Source: Aquisalinus luteolus
GTDB taxonomy: Bacteria > Pseudomonadota > Alphaproteobacteria > Caulobacterales > Parvularculaceae
Length of the DNA stretch: 64,000 nucleotides
Assembly: GCF_009712425.2 (NCBI RefSeq)
Contig: NZ_VCJR02000005.1
Coordinates: 59,759-123,758, forward strand
Reading direction: 5' to 3'
Notes under the pieces: generated by a model
Seen by the model: the letters and a program-made list of their open reading frames with translations, nothing else
Database searches by the model: none
What the model was told of the DNA's origin: nothing
In this document: positions 36,165 to 45,316 of the stretch, one piece after another
How the letters are laid out: each line of letters opens with the position of its first letter
How positions within the stretch are numbered: position 1 is the first letter of the stretch
Translations under genes and position numbers: made by a program

Positions 36165-38588
36165 TCAGTCGTGATAGTATTTCTGGTGGGTGGCGTAATA
36201 GCCATAGCTGCCATCATAGCCATAGGCGCCCTGCGCCTTGGTATCGACCTGCGTCAGGATCGCCCCCAGCAGTGGGGTCTTCAGCTTGGTCAGCACCTTC
36301 ATCGCGGCTTTCGATGCGCGCACCGGCGTCTTGCGCCAGCGCACGACCAGCATGGCAATGTCCGCGGTATCGATCACCGTGCGCGTGTCGGCAACGGCGT
36401 TGACCGGTGCGGTATCGAGGATGATCAGGTCATATTTGGTCTTCAGCATGTTGATCATCGAGCGGAAGGCATTGGTGTTGAACACGTCTTCCTTTCCGGG
36501 CTCCTCGCCGGAAACAGGCAGGACATGCATGTTGACGCGCGGGTCCTTCTGGATCGCGTCGCGCAGTTTCGCCTTGCCGGTCAGCACTTCCATCAGGCCG
36601 GCATCGGTCTCGCTGACATTACCGGACAGTATATGACGGCGTACGTCGCAATCGATGACCAGCACCTTGTCGCCCGAAATCGCGCAGATGCGGCCAAGGC
36701 ACATGGCAGACACCGTCTTGCCCTCGCCCGACACGGCGGATGACAGCGCAACGACGCGCGGACGGCCATAATCGCGGTTGATCAGGATGTTGGAGCGGAT
36801 CGTGCGATAAGCCTCGGCAAAGGCGGACATGGGCCGCTCGACAAGATAGTCTTCGGGCTTCATCCCCGCGGCCTTGGCAGCAAAGATACCACTGCTGATC
36901 GACGGGACCGTGGTGATCATCTGGGTACCGAGAACCCGCTCGATATCCTCACCCGTGCGGATGCCATTGTCGAACACCTCGGCTAGCACGATGAGGAACA
37001 GGCCGAAGGCGCCGCCCATCACGAGACCCAGCATCATGTTCAGCGATTTGTTGGGATAGGCCGGTGCACGCGGGATCGTGGCGAGAGAGGCGATCGAGGC
37101 ATCGGCCTCGGTCAGGGCTTCCTGCTCGCTGACCTGCTTGGTGCGCGAGAGGATCTGTTCGTAGAATTCGCGTGTCGCCTCGGCTTCGCGCTCCAGTTCG
37201 CGCAACTCGACGAGCGCCTTGTTGTTGGTCGCCAGTTCGCCGCGCATGCCGGACAGGGAGCCTTCCAGCGCCGCGACGCGCTGGCGGGCGATCTCGACCT
37301 CGTTCTGGATCGACGCGACGATGCGGGTGATTTCCTGATCGATCTGGCTCTGCAGGTCGGCTTCCTCGCGCTCGATCTTCTGCATTTCCGGCCATTCCGG
37401 GCCGTAGCGGGTGGCGAGTTCCGACTTGCGGCGCGACAGGCTCGCCATCTCCGCGCGCAACTGGCTGATGACTTGCGAGCCCAGCACCTCCGTGATCGTA
37501 TCGGCACCGCGGCCATTGTCGATCTCGTTGCGAACGGCGTTGAGCCTTGCGCGGGCTTCGGCAAGATCAGCCCGCTGATCGATCAGCTGGGCGTTGAGAT
37601 CGGAAATCTGCTGCTCTGTCAGGCTGGCACCTTCGGATTCGAACAGGCCGTTCTCCTCACGATACGCCTCCACTTTCGCCTCGGCGGCGCGCACTTCGTC
37701 CTGATACTGGGCACGTTTCTCGTTCAGCGTATCGCGGTTGCGCTGGATGAAATCGAACTTTGCTTCGAGCTGGTGGACAAGATACTGGTCGGCAAAGGCA
37801 TTGGCGATTTCAGCGGCCTTGGCCGGATCGGTACTGACATAGCCGATATCGATCATGTAGGTCAGGCCGGAGCGCGACGCCGATAGCTTGCCCATGACGG
37901 CGTTGACCGTGCCTTCGCGTTCAAGACGCTCTGCGATCACCGGATCGACGGCTTCCTTCTCGACCTGTCCCGGCATCAGCCCCTTGATGAAGGCCTTGAT
38001 GCCACCGCTTGACTGGCCAGCCTCGGCACCTGCAGCAGGGTTGAATTCAGGATCGTTATAGAGCTCCAGCTTTTCCGTCACGCGCTCGGCGATAGCGCGC
38101 GACTTGATCAGCTGCACTTCGGTATCGACCGAGGCGGAATCCGCCGGCAGGCCGGAAATCATCGCCGAATAATCCAGCACCTGTTTCTGGCGCGGATCGA
38201 TGACGACCGTCGCATGAGCAGCATATTTCGGGGTGATCTGCCAGGTGAAGATCATGACGAGGGCAAGAACCGTAATCGCCCCGCCCAGGAACAGGCCGAG
38301 GCGGCGGCGGAAGATCGCCCATAAGAGCGGCAGGTCGATCAGCGCGTTGTCCGATGGCTGCTGGAAATTTTGCTGGTAGGCCGGATACGGAGCATATGCC
38401 GGCTGCTGTGGTGGCGCGTCCTGCCGTGTGGATTGCCAGCTCTGCGGTTGCTCGTTGCGGCCAGTATCCTGTCTGGCAGTGTCCTGGGGAATATCGCGGC
38501 GGATACGGCCCGGTGCTGTTTCACCGTCGAAATCGACACCGCCTGTGCGGGCTTCCTGAAAATCGTGAACGACGCGACGAGAATCCAT
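36165..38588 (-). CDS. Polysaccharide co-polymerase with BY-kinase domain (Wzc/ExoP-like)
   Basis: An 807-residue inner-membrane protein controlling EPS polymerisation and export. A Gln/Pro-rich cytosolic N-terminus (1-85) is followed by a Wzz domain with TM1 (near 96-114), a long coiled coil (about 290-480), the GNVR-like stretch, TM2 (near 510-530) and the kinase domain: Walker A SGEGKTVSA (near 620), Walker A' VIDCDVRR, Walker B IILDTAPVNA. The last ~25 residues hold a Tyr cluster (AYGYDGSYGYYATHQKYYH), the usual autophosphorylation sites. No separate tyrosine phosphatase gene is visible in the window. Confidence 0.95.
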   Translation of the reverse strand: MDSRRVVHDFQEARTGGVDFDGETAPGRIRRDIPQDTARQDTGRNEQPQSWQSTRQDAPPQQPAYAPYPAYQQNFQQPSDNALIDLPLLWAIFRRRLGLFLGGAITVLALVMIFTWQITPKYAAHATVVIDPRQKQVLDYSAMISGLPADSASVDTEVQLIKSRAIAERVTEKLELYNDPEFNPAAGAEAGQSSGGIKAFIKGLMPGQVEKEAVDPVIAERLEREGTVNAVMGKLSASRSGLTYMIDIGYVSTDPAKAAEIANAFADQYLVHQLEAKFDFIQRNRDTLNEKRAQYQDEVRAAEAKVEAYREENGLFESEGASLTEQQISDLNAQLIDQRADLAEARARLNAVRNEIDNGRGADTITEVLGSQVISQLRAEMASLSRRKSELATRYGPEWPEMQKIEREEADLQSQIDQEITRIVASIQNEVEIARQRVAALEGSLSGMRGELATNNKALVELRELEREAEATREFYEQILSRTKQVSEQEALTEADASIASLATIPRAPAYPNKSLNMMLGLVMGGAFGLFLIVLAEVFDNGIRTGEDIERVLGTQMITTVPSISSGIFAAKAAGMKPEDYLVERPMSAFAEAYRTIRSNILINRDYGRPRVVALSSAVSGEGKTVSAMCLGRICAISGDKVLVIDCDVRRHILSGNVSETDAGLMEVLTGKAKLRDAIQKDPRVNMHVLPVSGEEPGKEDVFNTNAFRSMINMLKTKYDLIILDTAPVNAVADTRTVIDTADIAMLVVRWRKTPVRASKAAMKVLTKLKTPLLGAILTQVDTKAQGAYGYDGSYGYYATHQKYYHD

Positions 38589-38644
38589 GTCTTTTCCTGT
38601 TTCCGTACGCGGGGCGTTCCATGCCCCACCGGGGGAGGTGTATG

Positions 38645-38673
38645 CCGGCGGGCGCGATCGGGCGTCCCGCCGG
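38645..38673. terminator. Hairpin between the barrel and kinase genes
   Basis: CCGGCGGG (38645-38652) pairs perfectly with CCCGCCGG (38666-38673), 13-nt loop. It lies 57 nt before the kinase start and after the barrel stop, so it may partly terminate or process the transcript; no T-run follows on the minus strand. Confidence 0.4.
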
Positions 38674-38702
38674 TGCTGTTTCAGTCCACCGACCGGCAGC
38701 CC

Positions 38703-40004
38703 TTAGCGCTGGGCCGTCAGGGTCAGGAGGATTTCGTTGGTTTCGTAGTCACGCAGGAAGAAGGACGGTGCCGCGGCGGCATTGTCGACTTCCTGTTGCT
38801 CGTAGGTGTATTCCAGCTTGGTACTGAGATAGCGATTGATCAGGTACTGACCGGCGAGGTTGATGCCATAGCGCTCCTCGGTACGGTCGATATCCTGATA
38901 GTCGCTCTCGCCATAGCCTGCCGTCGCCGACAGGATGATGTTTCGGCGCAACTCGTAATCGAGGCCTGCAGTGATGTCGCTGGCTATATAGCCACCGGTT
39001 TCCTGAAGGGCCGAGGCGCGAACGGCGCGCGAAGCCTGCAGGCGGGCGGTCAGGGTTTCGGTCGGGAACCACTCGACCGCGCCATCGATACTCAGGCCGT
39101 CAATCGTCTCCAGCGCTGCATCGTCAAACTCTTCCTGCAGATAGCCGACGGCGACAGAGCCACGGGCAAGGCGGGTGATGTCGAAATCGACACCGGCAGA
39201 GATGGTGTAACCTTGCGAGTCACGGTTAAGGCCGGCTGGCGTCAGGGTGTCGTAACTACGCTCCGTATACGTACCGCGCAGGAAGACCGAAGAGTCGCGG
39301 GTCACGGCATAGCCAGCCTGCAGGAGAACCGATGTCTCCTCACGGTCACGGAAATCCTGGTCGAGTTCGGCACCGGTGACGAAGTCCTCGGCGTCCTTGA
39401 AATCGAAATTGCGATAATTCAGGCGGCCGCGATAGCGGATGCGGCCAAGCTCGTGCTCGATCCCGCCATAGACGGACGAGCGCTCATACTCGACCGGGTC
39501 GACGGACAGGAAGGCAGTGTTGGTCGCCTTGCGGCCTTCATGGAGCAGGTCATAGCTGCCGCCGGCAACGAGGGCCATCTGGCGACGAACGTCAAGGCGG
39601 CCATCGGCGAAGACGCCGTAATTGACGACATTGTTCTCGTCGAACCTGTCATGCTTCCAGGCTTCGACATAGGTACCACCTGACAACGAGTGGCGGTTCC
39701 AGTCACTGGCGACGCGCGCGCTCGGGCGCAGGATGAAATAGTAATCGTCGCGATCGCCGAATTCCGGGCTGACATCCTCGCTGACGGCGAAGACGTTGTC
39801 GGAGTAACCGGCCATCAGGTCGACCTTAGGCTTGATGATGAAGCTGCCGGCACGGATGCCCGGCGCGTCATATTCAGGCCGTTCGCGTTGCAGGACGCTG
39901 ACATTGCGGTCGCGGGTGAACAGGGACTCGGCCATCGCGCTATCAGTCGCCACCATGGCACCAAGAACGACAAGGCCGGTCAGTAAATGTTTCGCACTGG
40001 ACAT
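38703..40004 (-). CDS. Outer-membrane beta-barrel protein of the EPS locus
   Basis: A 433-residue outer-membrane protein: a signal peptide (about 1-25, DSAMA) then a long series of alternating aromatic/polar beta-strands (for example SFIIKPKVDLMAGYSDNVFA) and repeated Tyr/Arg-rich hairpins, with the C-terminal LTLTAQR. It resembles the barrel proteins (BBP2/OprB-like) found beside Wza-type genes in alphaproteobacterial EPS clusters and may support export or modification at the outer membrane. GGAGGGG is present before the ATG. It lies upstream of the kinase gene on the same strand, after a long intergenic gap. Confidence 0.8.
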   Translation of the reverse strand: MSSAKHLLTGLVVLGAMVATDSAMAESLFTRDRNVSVLQRERPEYDAPGIRAGSFIIKPKVDLMAGYSDNVFAVSEDVSPEFGDRDDYYFILRPSARVASDWNRHSLSGGTYVEAWKHDRFDENNVVNYGVFADGRLDVRRQMALVAGGSYDLLHEGRKATNTAFLSVDPVEYERSSVYGGIEHELGRIRYRGRLNYRNFDFKDAEDFVTGAELDQDFRDREETSVLLQAGYAVTRDSSVFLRGTYTERSYDTLTPAGLNRDSQGYTISAGVDFDITRLARGSVAVGYLQEEFDDAALETIDGLSIDGAVEWFPTETLTARLQASRAVRASALQETGGYIASDITAGLDYELRRNIILSATAGYGESDYQDIDRTEERYGINLAGQYLINRYLSTKLEYTYEQQEVDNAAAAPSFFLRDYETNEILLTLTAQR

Positions 40005-40153
40005 ACTCTTTACCCCTCCGGGTCATTTTGCAGGCAATCCGTCCGGCCATCCTTGGCCATTTTGGCACAATCCGGATCATCGATACCGGTAGACGTGCAA
40101 ACGGGATGCCTGATGACATCTATTAGGCGAAATCACTCTAGTCGCTGAGGATA

Positions 40154-40198
40154 TAACGATCTGTTAATCACGAAAGAATTCATGAAATCAGATCGTTA
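40154..40198. promoter_or_regulatory. Long-spaced perfect inverted repeat upstream of the barrel gene
   Basis: TAACGATCTG (40154-40163) and CAGATCGTTA (40189-40198) are perfect 10-bp inverted copies with 25 bp between. The pair sits in the 235-nt gap between the Wza-like gene and the barrel gene, where a minus-strand promoter for the barrel-kinase unit would be. It may bind a regulator as two half-sites; no T-run supports a terminator. Confidence 0.5.
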
Positions 40199-40239
40199 CA
40201 ATGCACTGTATGGTTTCGGTGGCCGTTTTGCCGTCAGGA

Positions 40240-40842
40240 TCAGAAGATACGCTCGCCGATCCTGATCGTATCGCCCGGATTGACCTGGGTGGTCGAGCTC
40301 AGCGGATAGCGCTGTTCCTCACCTTCGCCGGCGCGGCGGATATAGACGTTGCGCTGGTTGGCGCGATAGGTGAAGCCCTCTGCCGTGGCGACGGCGTTCA
40401 GCACCGTCAGCCCGGAAATATATGGATAGGTCCCCGGGCGGTTGACCTCGCCGAGGATATAGTAAGGGCGGAAATCCAGCACTTCGGCACTGACGCGCGG
40501 GTCGCGCAGATAGGCGCCACGAAGCGAATCCTCCACGGCTACCTCGAACTGGCGCACGGTCTGTCCAGCGGCACGTATTTCGCCGACCAGCGGCATGGAG
40601 ACGAGACCGGAGCCATCGACCTGGAATTCGCCGGAAAGCCCCTCTTCTTCGAAAACGATGACACGCAGCTTGTCGCCGGAGCCGAGCCTGTAATCGTCAA
40701 GCGAGCCATGGTCCGATGCGCCGATGTCCTGTGCTGCTACTGCTGGCTGTGCCGTGGCAGGGCCTTGTGCGGGCGGAACCGGTGAAGACTGGCAGGCGGC
40801 AAGCATGAACATGGCGATGAAGACGGAAATCAGGGCTCGCAT
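40240..40842 (-). CDS. Polysaccharide export lipoprotein, Wza-like (SLBB)
   Basis: A 200-residue lipoprotein (lipobox FMLAACQSS, Cys17) with the Poly_export domain DYRLGSGDKLRVIVFEEEGLSGEFQVDGSGLVSMPLVGEI-type opening and one SLBB motif (RPYYILGEVNRPGTYPYISGLTVLNAVA-type). Wza-like proteins form the outer-membrane conduit for EPS. At 200 residues it is shorter than E. coli Wza (~380) and matches the ExoF-like short forms. AAAGGAGAATGATCC precedes the ATG. It is divergent from uppP and is followed by a regulated gap before the barrel gene. Confidence 0.93.
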   Translation of the reverse strand: MRALISVFIAMFMLAACQSSPVPPAQGPATAQPAVAAQDIGASDHGSLDDYRLGSGDKLRVIVFEEEGLSGEFQVDGSGLVSMPLVGEIRAAGQTVRQFEVAVEDSLRGAYLRDPRVSAEVLDFRPYYILGEVNRPGTYPYISGLTVLNAVATAEGFTYRANQRNVYIRRAGEGEEQRYPLSSTTQVNPGDTIRIGERIF

Positions 40843-41050
40843 GGATCATTCTCCTTTATTCAGGACAGGTTAAGCCGGACACGCTAAACAAAGGCTTAAA
40901 TGGTTACCGGCTAAGGTCTCGCTGTCTGGTCATCCAGCCACGCAAGAAGCCTGCCAGCGCCATAATGATGCCATCGGGGATCGCGAGGGTGCCGGCTCCC
41001 GCCTGAAGCAGTCCAACAACAAGATAAAAGCCAAAAAGTAGAATGCGCCC

Positions 41051-41851
41051 ATGCCCATCCTTCAGCTGATCATCCTCGCCATCATCCAGGGCCTGACGGA
41101 ATTCATCCCTGTCTCCTCCTCGGCCCATCTCGTCCTGGCACATTACCTCGTGCCCGGCTGGCAGGACCAGGGGCCGCTGATCGACATCGCGGCCCATGTC
41201 GGCACACTCGGCGCGGTGATGATCTATTTCCGCAAGGAGACCGGCCAGCTGGTGACCGGTGGCATAGACACGCTGCGCTTTCGCGACAGCCAGGAGCGTA
41301 CGCTGTTCCTGCTGCTGGCGCTCGCCACGATCCCCCTCGTCATCGCTGGCGGTCTGTTGTTCGTGCTGGATGCGACATGGCTGCTGCGCGACCCGCTGAT
41401 TATCGGCATGGCCTTTATCGGTTTCGGCATCCTGTTGTGGATTGCGGACAGGCCCAAGCCGGAACCCGCCGACAACACGCTGTCGATCCGCAAGGTGGTG
41501 CTGATTGGCCTTGCCCAAGCACTCGCCGTCATTCCCGGCGCCAGCCGGTCCGGCGTGACCATCACCGCTGCCCGTTTCCTCGGCATGTCACGTCCTGAAG
41601 CTGCCCGCTTCTCCATGCTCCTGTCGATACCGGCGATCCTGATTTCCGGCGCAGTCGTTTTTCTCGACATTCTCGGTGGCGAGGCGACAGCCACCGCGAC
41701 GGATGCCGTCATCGTGGTCATCCTGTCCTTCCTTGCCGGATATGCGGCGATCTACCTGTTCATGAAGATGACAGAGCGGATGAGCTTTACGCCTTTCGTC
41801 ATCTATAGGCTGATAGTCGGGGCGATTCTCATTGCGGTTGCACTGATCTAG
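41051..41851 (+). CDS. uppP: Undecaprenyl-diphosphatase UppP (BacA)
   Basis: A 266-residue membrane phosphatase that recycles undecaprenyl pyrophosphate to the monophosphate carrier used by peptidoglycan and EPS synthesis. Family motifs GLTEFIPVSSSAHL (residues 14-27) and PGASRSGVTITAARFLGMSR (about 160-179), with the catalytic Glu, Ser and Arg, are complete. Eight hydrophobic segments are visible. Its position next to the Wza-like gene fits the need for carrier lipid in EPS synthesis; it may also serve cell-wall synthesis. Confidence 0.97.
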   Translation: MPILQLIILAIIQGLTEFIPVSSSAHLVLAHYLVPGWQDQGPLIDIAAHVGTLGAVMIYFRKETGQLVTGGIDTLRFRDSQERTLFLLLALATIPLVIAGGLLFVLDATWLLRDPLIIGMAFIGFGILLWIADRPKPEPADNTLSIRKVVLIGLAQALAVIPGASRSGVTITAARFLGMSRPEAARFSMLLSIPAILISGAVVFLDILGGEATATATDAVIVVILSFLAGYAAIYLFMKMTERMSFTPFVIYRLIVGAILIAVALI

Positions 41852-41871
41852 AACAGCACACTTGCAATGTT

Positions 41872-41888
41872 ATATAGTTACACTATAT
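41872..41888. promoter_or_regulatory. Palindrome overlapping a promoter upstream of DUF1150
   Basis: ATATAGT-tac-ACTATAT is perfectly palindromic. It covers the spacer and -10 of a candidate promoter TTGCAA (41862-41867), 16 nt, TATATT (41884-41889). If used, the transcript would have a ~200-nt leader before ATG 42098. Confidence 0.5.
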
Positions 41889-42097
41889 TGACCATATAGA
41901 CGTTGCGTCCGCCTCCAGGCATCACAGTGATCCTGACCAGCCTTTACGGTTTGCTAGAAATTCTCTGGTACAGTCTCTGCAACAGTCGTTGGGCCTTTAC
42001 AAGAAGTCAGTCACTGAACTGTGAGGAGCGCACTCGCATCGTTGCGGCGTTCCCGACTGTTTATGTCGTATGCGCCGGGGTGAAAGGAGCTTGTGAG

Positions 42098-42382
42098 ATG
42101 AGAACCGATAAGAACACCGATGATATGCGTGACATGAGCCATCAGGCCTTTGCCGAGTTCGGCTCCAGCAACCTTGTCTACGTCAAGCCGGTCATTGCCC
42201 GCGACGTCATGGATGACCTGTCCGACGAGGAAGATCAGCAGATCACCGCCCAGATTACCGACGAGACCGTGCTTTATGCCCTGCACGCGGCGGATGGCGT
42301 GCGCCTCGCCCTTGCCGGTGACCGTGATCTGGCTTTCGCTGCGGCCCGCCAGAACGAGATGACACCGGTCAGTGTACACTGA
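42098..42382 (+). CDS. DUF1150 family protein
   Basis: A 94-residue protein with the DUF1150 signature: FAEFGSSNLVYVKPV (about residues 17-31), then a beta-rich ALHAADGVRLALAGDRDLAFAAARQNE. DUF1150 genes occur in alphaproteobacteria, often beside hsp20 genes; here no heat-shock gene is adjacent. The start at 42098 has AAAGGAGC upstream; the longer frame from 41903 is not conserved. The terminator hairpin at 42421-42450 ends the transcript, overlapping the end of the convergent ptsN gene. Confidence 0.85.
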   Translation: MRTDKNTDDMRDMSHQAFAEFGSSNLVYVKPVIARDVMDDLSDEEDQQITAQITDETVLYALHAADGVRLALAGDRDLAFAAARQNEMTPVSVH

Positions 42383-42420
42383 CCGGCAATAGCTACTCGA
42401 CAAATCAGAAGAGTTCCAGG

Positions 42421-42450
42421 AAACCCCGCGTCATGCAGCGCGGGGTTTTT
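42421..42450. terminator. Bidirectional Rho-independent terminator between DUF1150 and ptsN
   Basis: AAACCCCGCG / CGCGGGGTTTTT, 8-bp perfect GC core with flanking A and T runs. The stem overlaps the last codons of ptsN, whose stop is at 42431-42433. T-run on the plus strand suits DUF1150; A-run gives TTT for ptsN. Confidence 0.8.
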
Positions 42451-42898
42451 CCTGTTCGATAACGATCGCAAACAGCGCATCGTCGGACGAGGCGCCGCGC
42501 ATGGCGGCACGAACTTCGTCGCTGCGCATCAGGCGCGCGACCTTGGACAGGCTTTTCAGGTGCATGGCGTTGGCGCTTTCCGGTGCCAGCAGCATGAACA
42601 GGAGGTCGACAGGCTGGTCATCAACCGCATCGAAATCGACAGGCTTGGCCAGCCTGGCGACAATGCCGACCATGTCCTCGAGATCGGCGAATTTGCCATG
42701 AGGAATCGCGACGCCACCGCCGACACCGGTCGAGCCCAGCTTTTCGCGGGCGATCAGTGTGTCGAGGATGGTTTCAGCGGAAATGCCTGTCAGCTTGCTG
42801 GCTTTCTGGGCCAGCAGCGTCAGTGCCTCGCGTTTGCAGTTGGCATGAAGATCGACCATGACATGGTCAGGCGCCAGCATACACTTGATTTCACTCAT
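42431..42898 (-). CDS. ptsN: PTS-Ntr EIIA component PtsN
   Basis: A 155-residue phosphocarrier of the nitrogen PTS, with the active-site His in GVAIPHGKF (His67) of the PTS_EIIA type-2 fold. It regulates K+ transport, nitrogen metabolism and sometimes EPS and stress responses through its phosphorylation state. It is the last gene of the rpoN-hpf-ptsN series, as in most proteobacteria. Separation from hpf is 150 nt, so it may also have its own promoter. Confidence 0.95.
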   Translation of the reverse strand: MSEIKCMLAPDHVMVDLHANCKREALTLLAQKASKLTGISAETILDTLIAREKLGSTGVGGGVAIPHGKFADLEDMVGIVARLAKPVDFDAVDDQPVDLLFMLLAPESANAMHLKSLSKVARLMRSDEVRAAMRGASSDDALFAIVIEQEKPRAA

Positions 42899-43048
42899 TC
42901 TTACTCAAACCTCCAAGCAGGGTAGATCCACTGCCTGATGCGTTATCCTGCCTTCGATGCCAGAACTGTGCCGATGGAAAAAAAATTCCAGCGGCACGTT
43001 GGCTCAAATCATTTTGTATTGCTCACTATCGGCATGAGGGTGGGGCGT

Positions 43049-43639
43049 TTACGCCTCATCCCTGCCTGTGTCAATCCACCCGATATTGCTGTCCGCGCGG
43101 CGATACACCACGCTGATACGACCGTTGGCGGCATTCTTGAACACAATGACCGGCTGGTCGGCCAGATCGAGCTGCAAGACCGCCGTACCGACAGTCATTG
43201 TGCGCAGTTTGGTGGTGCTTTCGGCGATAATGACCGGGTGCGGGTCTTCGCCGTTCAGGCCATTATCCTCTTCCTCATCTGCCTCGAGCGGCTGCAGGAT
43301 ATAGGAAGGGGTCGATTCCGCCGGCAACGGGTCCTTGCCATTGGCATGATGGTCCTTCAGGCGGCGCTTGTAGCGGCGAACGCGTTTTTCCAGCTTCTCC
43401 AGCGCGTCGTCAAAGGCACCATAAGCGTCGTGGGCATCGCCCTGGGCGTTCAGAAACACGCCGGAGGCCAGGTGAGCCGTCGTCTCGCAGCGGATCGACG
43501 AGCCGTCGCGCGCGAAGGTGACCTGCGCCTCTGCCGGACGCTCGAAATATTTATGCACACCGCTGGATATCCGGTCCTGTACATGGGTCTGCAACGCTTC
43601 GCCGAGTTCAATGCCCTTGCCGGTGATCTGTACGTCCAT
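43049..43639 (-). CDS. hpf: Ribosome hibernation promoting factor, long form
   Basis: A 196-residue ribosome-inactivating factor. The N-terminal S30AE domain begins MDVQITGKGIELGEALQTHV and includes the KYFERPAEAQVTFARDG segment; the C-terminal half (from about 125) is the long-HPF dimerisation domain (AESTTKLRTMTVGTAV). The start at 43639 (GGAGCACTCC precedes it) removes an unconserved 20-residue extension. It drives 100S ribosome formation in stationary phase. Located between rpoN and ptsN, a standard arrangement, with 99 nt to rpoN. Confidence 0.95.
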   Translation of the reverse strand: MDVQITGKGIELGEALQTHVQDRISSGVHKYFERPAEAQVTFARDGSSIRCETTAHLASGVFLNAQGDAHDAYGAFDDALEKLEKRVRRYKRRLKDHHANGKDPLPAESTPSYILQPLEADEEEDNGLNGEDPHPVIIAESTTKLRTMTVGTAVLQLDLADQPVIVFKNAANGRISVVYRRADSNIGWIDTGRDEA

Positions 43640-43738
43640 GGGAGTGCTCCTTCTGTTTATAAGTATAATATATTTCAAGGACCTGCCATCGCAAAACATT
43701 CGAGGCAGTCGCGTAGTTCACCCTGTATATATAGGAAC

Positions 43739-45259
43739 CTAGATCGCCTGTTTCTTGATTCGGCGGCGCTGAACTGATGACGGGATGTGCATCGCCTCGC
43801 GATATTTTGCCACGGTACGGCGGGCAATATCGATGTTTTCGATCTTCAGCAGCTCCACGATGCGGTCATCGGACAGGATCGCGTCCGGCTCCTCGGCATC
43901 GATCAGCTCCTTGATGCGATAGCGTACGGCCTCGGCAGAGTATGTCACCTCGCCTGTCGCCGCCGCGATCGAGGCCGTGAAGAAATATTTCAGCTCGAAT
44001 ATGCCGCGGGGCGTCTCGATATACTTGTTTGCCGTGACACGGGACACGGTCGATTCATGCATCGAGATTGCCTCGGCCACCGCCTTCAGGTTGAGCGGTC
44101 TCAGATACCGCACCCCCTGCACGAGGAAAGCATCCTGCTTGCGGATAATTTCGGAGGAGACCTTGAGGATCGTCCGGGCACGCTGGTCGAGACTTTTTAC
44201 CAGCCAGTTGGCACTCGCCATCTGTTCGGACAGATAGGTCTTGTCGTTTTCCTGCAGCTTCCGGTCCGTGCTCAACCTGGCAAAATACTGCCGGTTAGCG
44301 AGGACCTTCGGCAAGGTCTCCGTGTTCAGTTCAACCCGCCAGCCGCCATCATCGCCCTCGGTGACGATCACGTCAGGAATGACCACCTGCATTTCGTCGC
44401 GGCCAAAGGCGTAGCCTGGCTTCGGTGTCAGCGAGCGGACTTCGGTAATCAGCTGGTTGATGCGCGGCTCACCCAGACCGGTCGCCCGGTGCAAGCCGAT
44501 GCGGTCAGCAGCGCCCAGCAGGTGCAGGTTCTCCAGGAACCTTGCCATCTCGCCATCGAACCGGCCGCGGTCGATCAACTGCAATTTCAGGCATTCCTGC
44601 AAGTTGCGGGCACCAACACCGGCAGGCTCGAAGCCCTGAATATAGGTCAGCACCCGGCGCACATCCTGATGGGAGATGCCAAGCCGATCCGCCACTTCCT
44701 GGATATCGGCACGCAGATAGCCGCCTTCGTCGATCATGTCGATCAGATGCGCTCCGATCAACCGCTCTACTTCATCACGCGTCGCCAGCATCAGCTGGTC
44801 GGTCAGGTGATCATGCAGGCTCTTTTCACGGGAGATGTTTGCGGCGCTGTCGAGATCGGAGAAATCGCCAGTCTGGCGCTGGCCGGCGCTGGACCAGTCG
44901 GTCAGGCTTGAATCGGCACGCTGGGTTTCCAGCTTTTCGGCGCGGGAGGCATCCGGGTCGACACTGTCATAGTCGCTGTCAATGGACTGGTCGGCCTGGC
45001 TGGAATGGCCGTTATCGAAGGAAAGCTCGCTATCGGCGGACTTGCCGTCGCCCTCGTCACGAGTGACAGAGCCATCGCCGCGTTCGGGCTTGCTGGCCCG
45101 CTCATCGCGTTCGAGGAACGGATTCTCAAGCAGCTGGGTCTCGACGAACTCCTGCAGCTCCAGATTGGTCAGTTGCAACAGCTTGATCGCCTGCTGCAGC
45201 TGGGGTGTCATCACCAGCTGCTGGCCCTGCCGCATCTCCAGTTTGGGTGAAAGCGCCAC
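43739..45259 (-). CDS. rpoN: RNA polymerase sigma-54 factor RpoN
   Basis: A 506-residue sigma factor starting with GTG. Region I (Gln-rich, MRQGQQLVMTPQLQQAIKLLQ, residues 9-29) interacts with activators, an acidic linker follows (about 55-130), then the core-binding domain, and the C-terminal DNA-binding part with HTH (LKAVAEAISMHESTVSRVTANKY, near 387-409) and the RpoN box ARRTVAKYREAM near residue 485. It directs transcription from -24/-12 promoters, of which one strong match lies upstream of the ExoY-like gene (30920-30935). It follows lptB on the same strand with 57 nt between. Confidence 0.97.
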   Translation of the reverse strand: MALSPKLEMRQGQQLVMTPQLQQAIKLLQLTNLELQEFVETQLLENPFLERDERASKPERGDGSVTRDEGDGKSADSELSFDNGHSSQADQSIDSDYDSVDPDASRAEKLETQRADSSLTDWSSAGQRQTGDFSDLDSAANISREKSLHDHLTDQLMLATRDEVERLIGAHLIDMIDEGGYLRADIQEVADRLGISHQDVRRVLTYIQGFEPAGVGARNLQECLKLQLIDRGRFDGEMARFLENLHLLGAADRIGLHRATGLGEPRINQLITEVRSLTPKPGYAFGRDEMQVVIPDVIVTEGDDGGWRVELNTETLPKVLANRQYFARLSTDRKLQENDKTYLSEQMASANWLVKSLDQRARTILKVSSEIIRKQDAFLVQGVRYLRPLNLKAVAEAISMHESTVSRVTANKYIETPRGIFELKYFFTASIAAATGEVTYSAEAVRYRIKELIDAEEPDAILSDDRIVELLKIENIDIARRTVAKYREAMHIPSSVQRRRIKKQAI

Positions 45260-45316
45260 GTGTCCCCGTTATTCCATCCATGCAAGGCCGCGATTGGCCC
45301 GACTTCAGGAGACACT

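Noticed and set aside
38370..39683. A 437-codon plus-strand frame
   Set aside because: Antisense to the barrel gene and the start of the kinase gene; no signal or family motif.
40050..40090. TGGCCGGACGGATTGC on the minus strand upstream of the barrel gene as a sigma-54 promoter
   Set aside because: The GG-GC spacing is eleven bases instead of ten and the -24 box is weak.
40904..41050. Minus-strand segment coding a hydrophobic stretch next to uppP
   Set aside because: The sequence reads like a small membrane protein C-terminus, but no start codon exists between the uppP overlap and the hydrophobic part; the rest of the frame is antisense to uppP.
43787..44911. A 374-codon plus-strand frame
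   Set aside because: Antisense to rpoN; no domain structure of its own.
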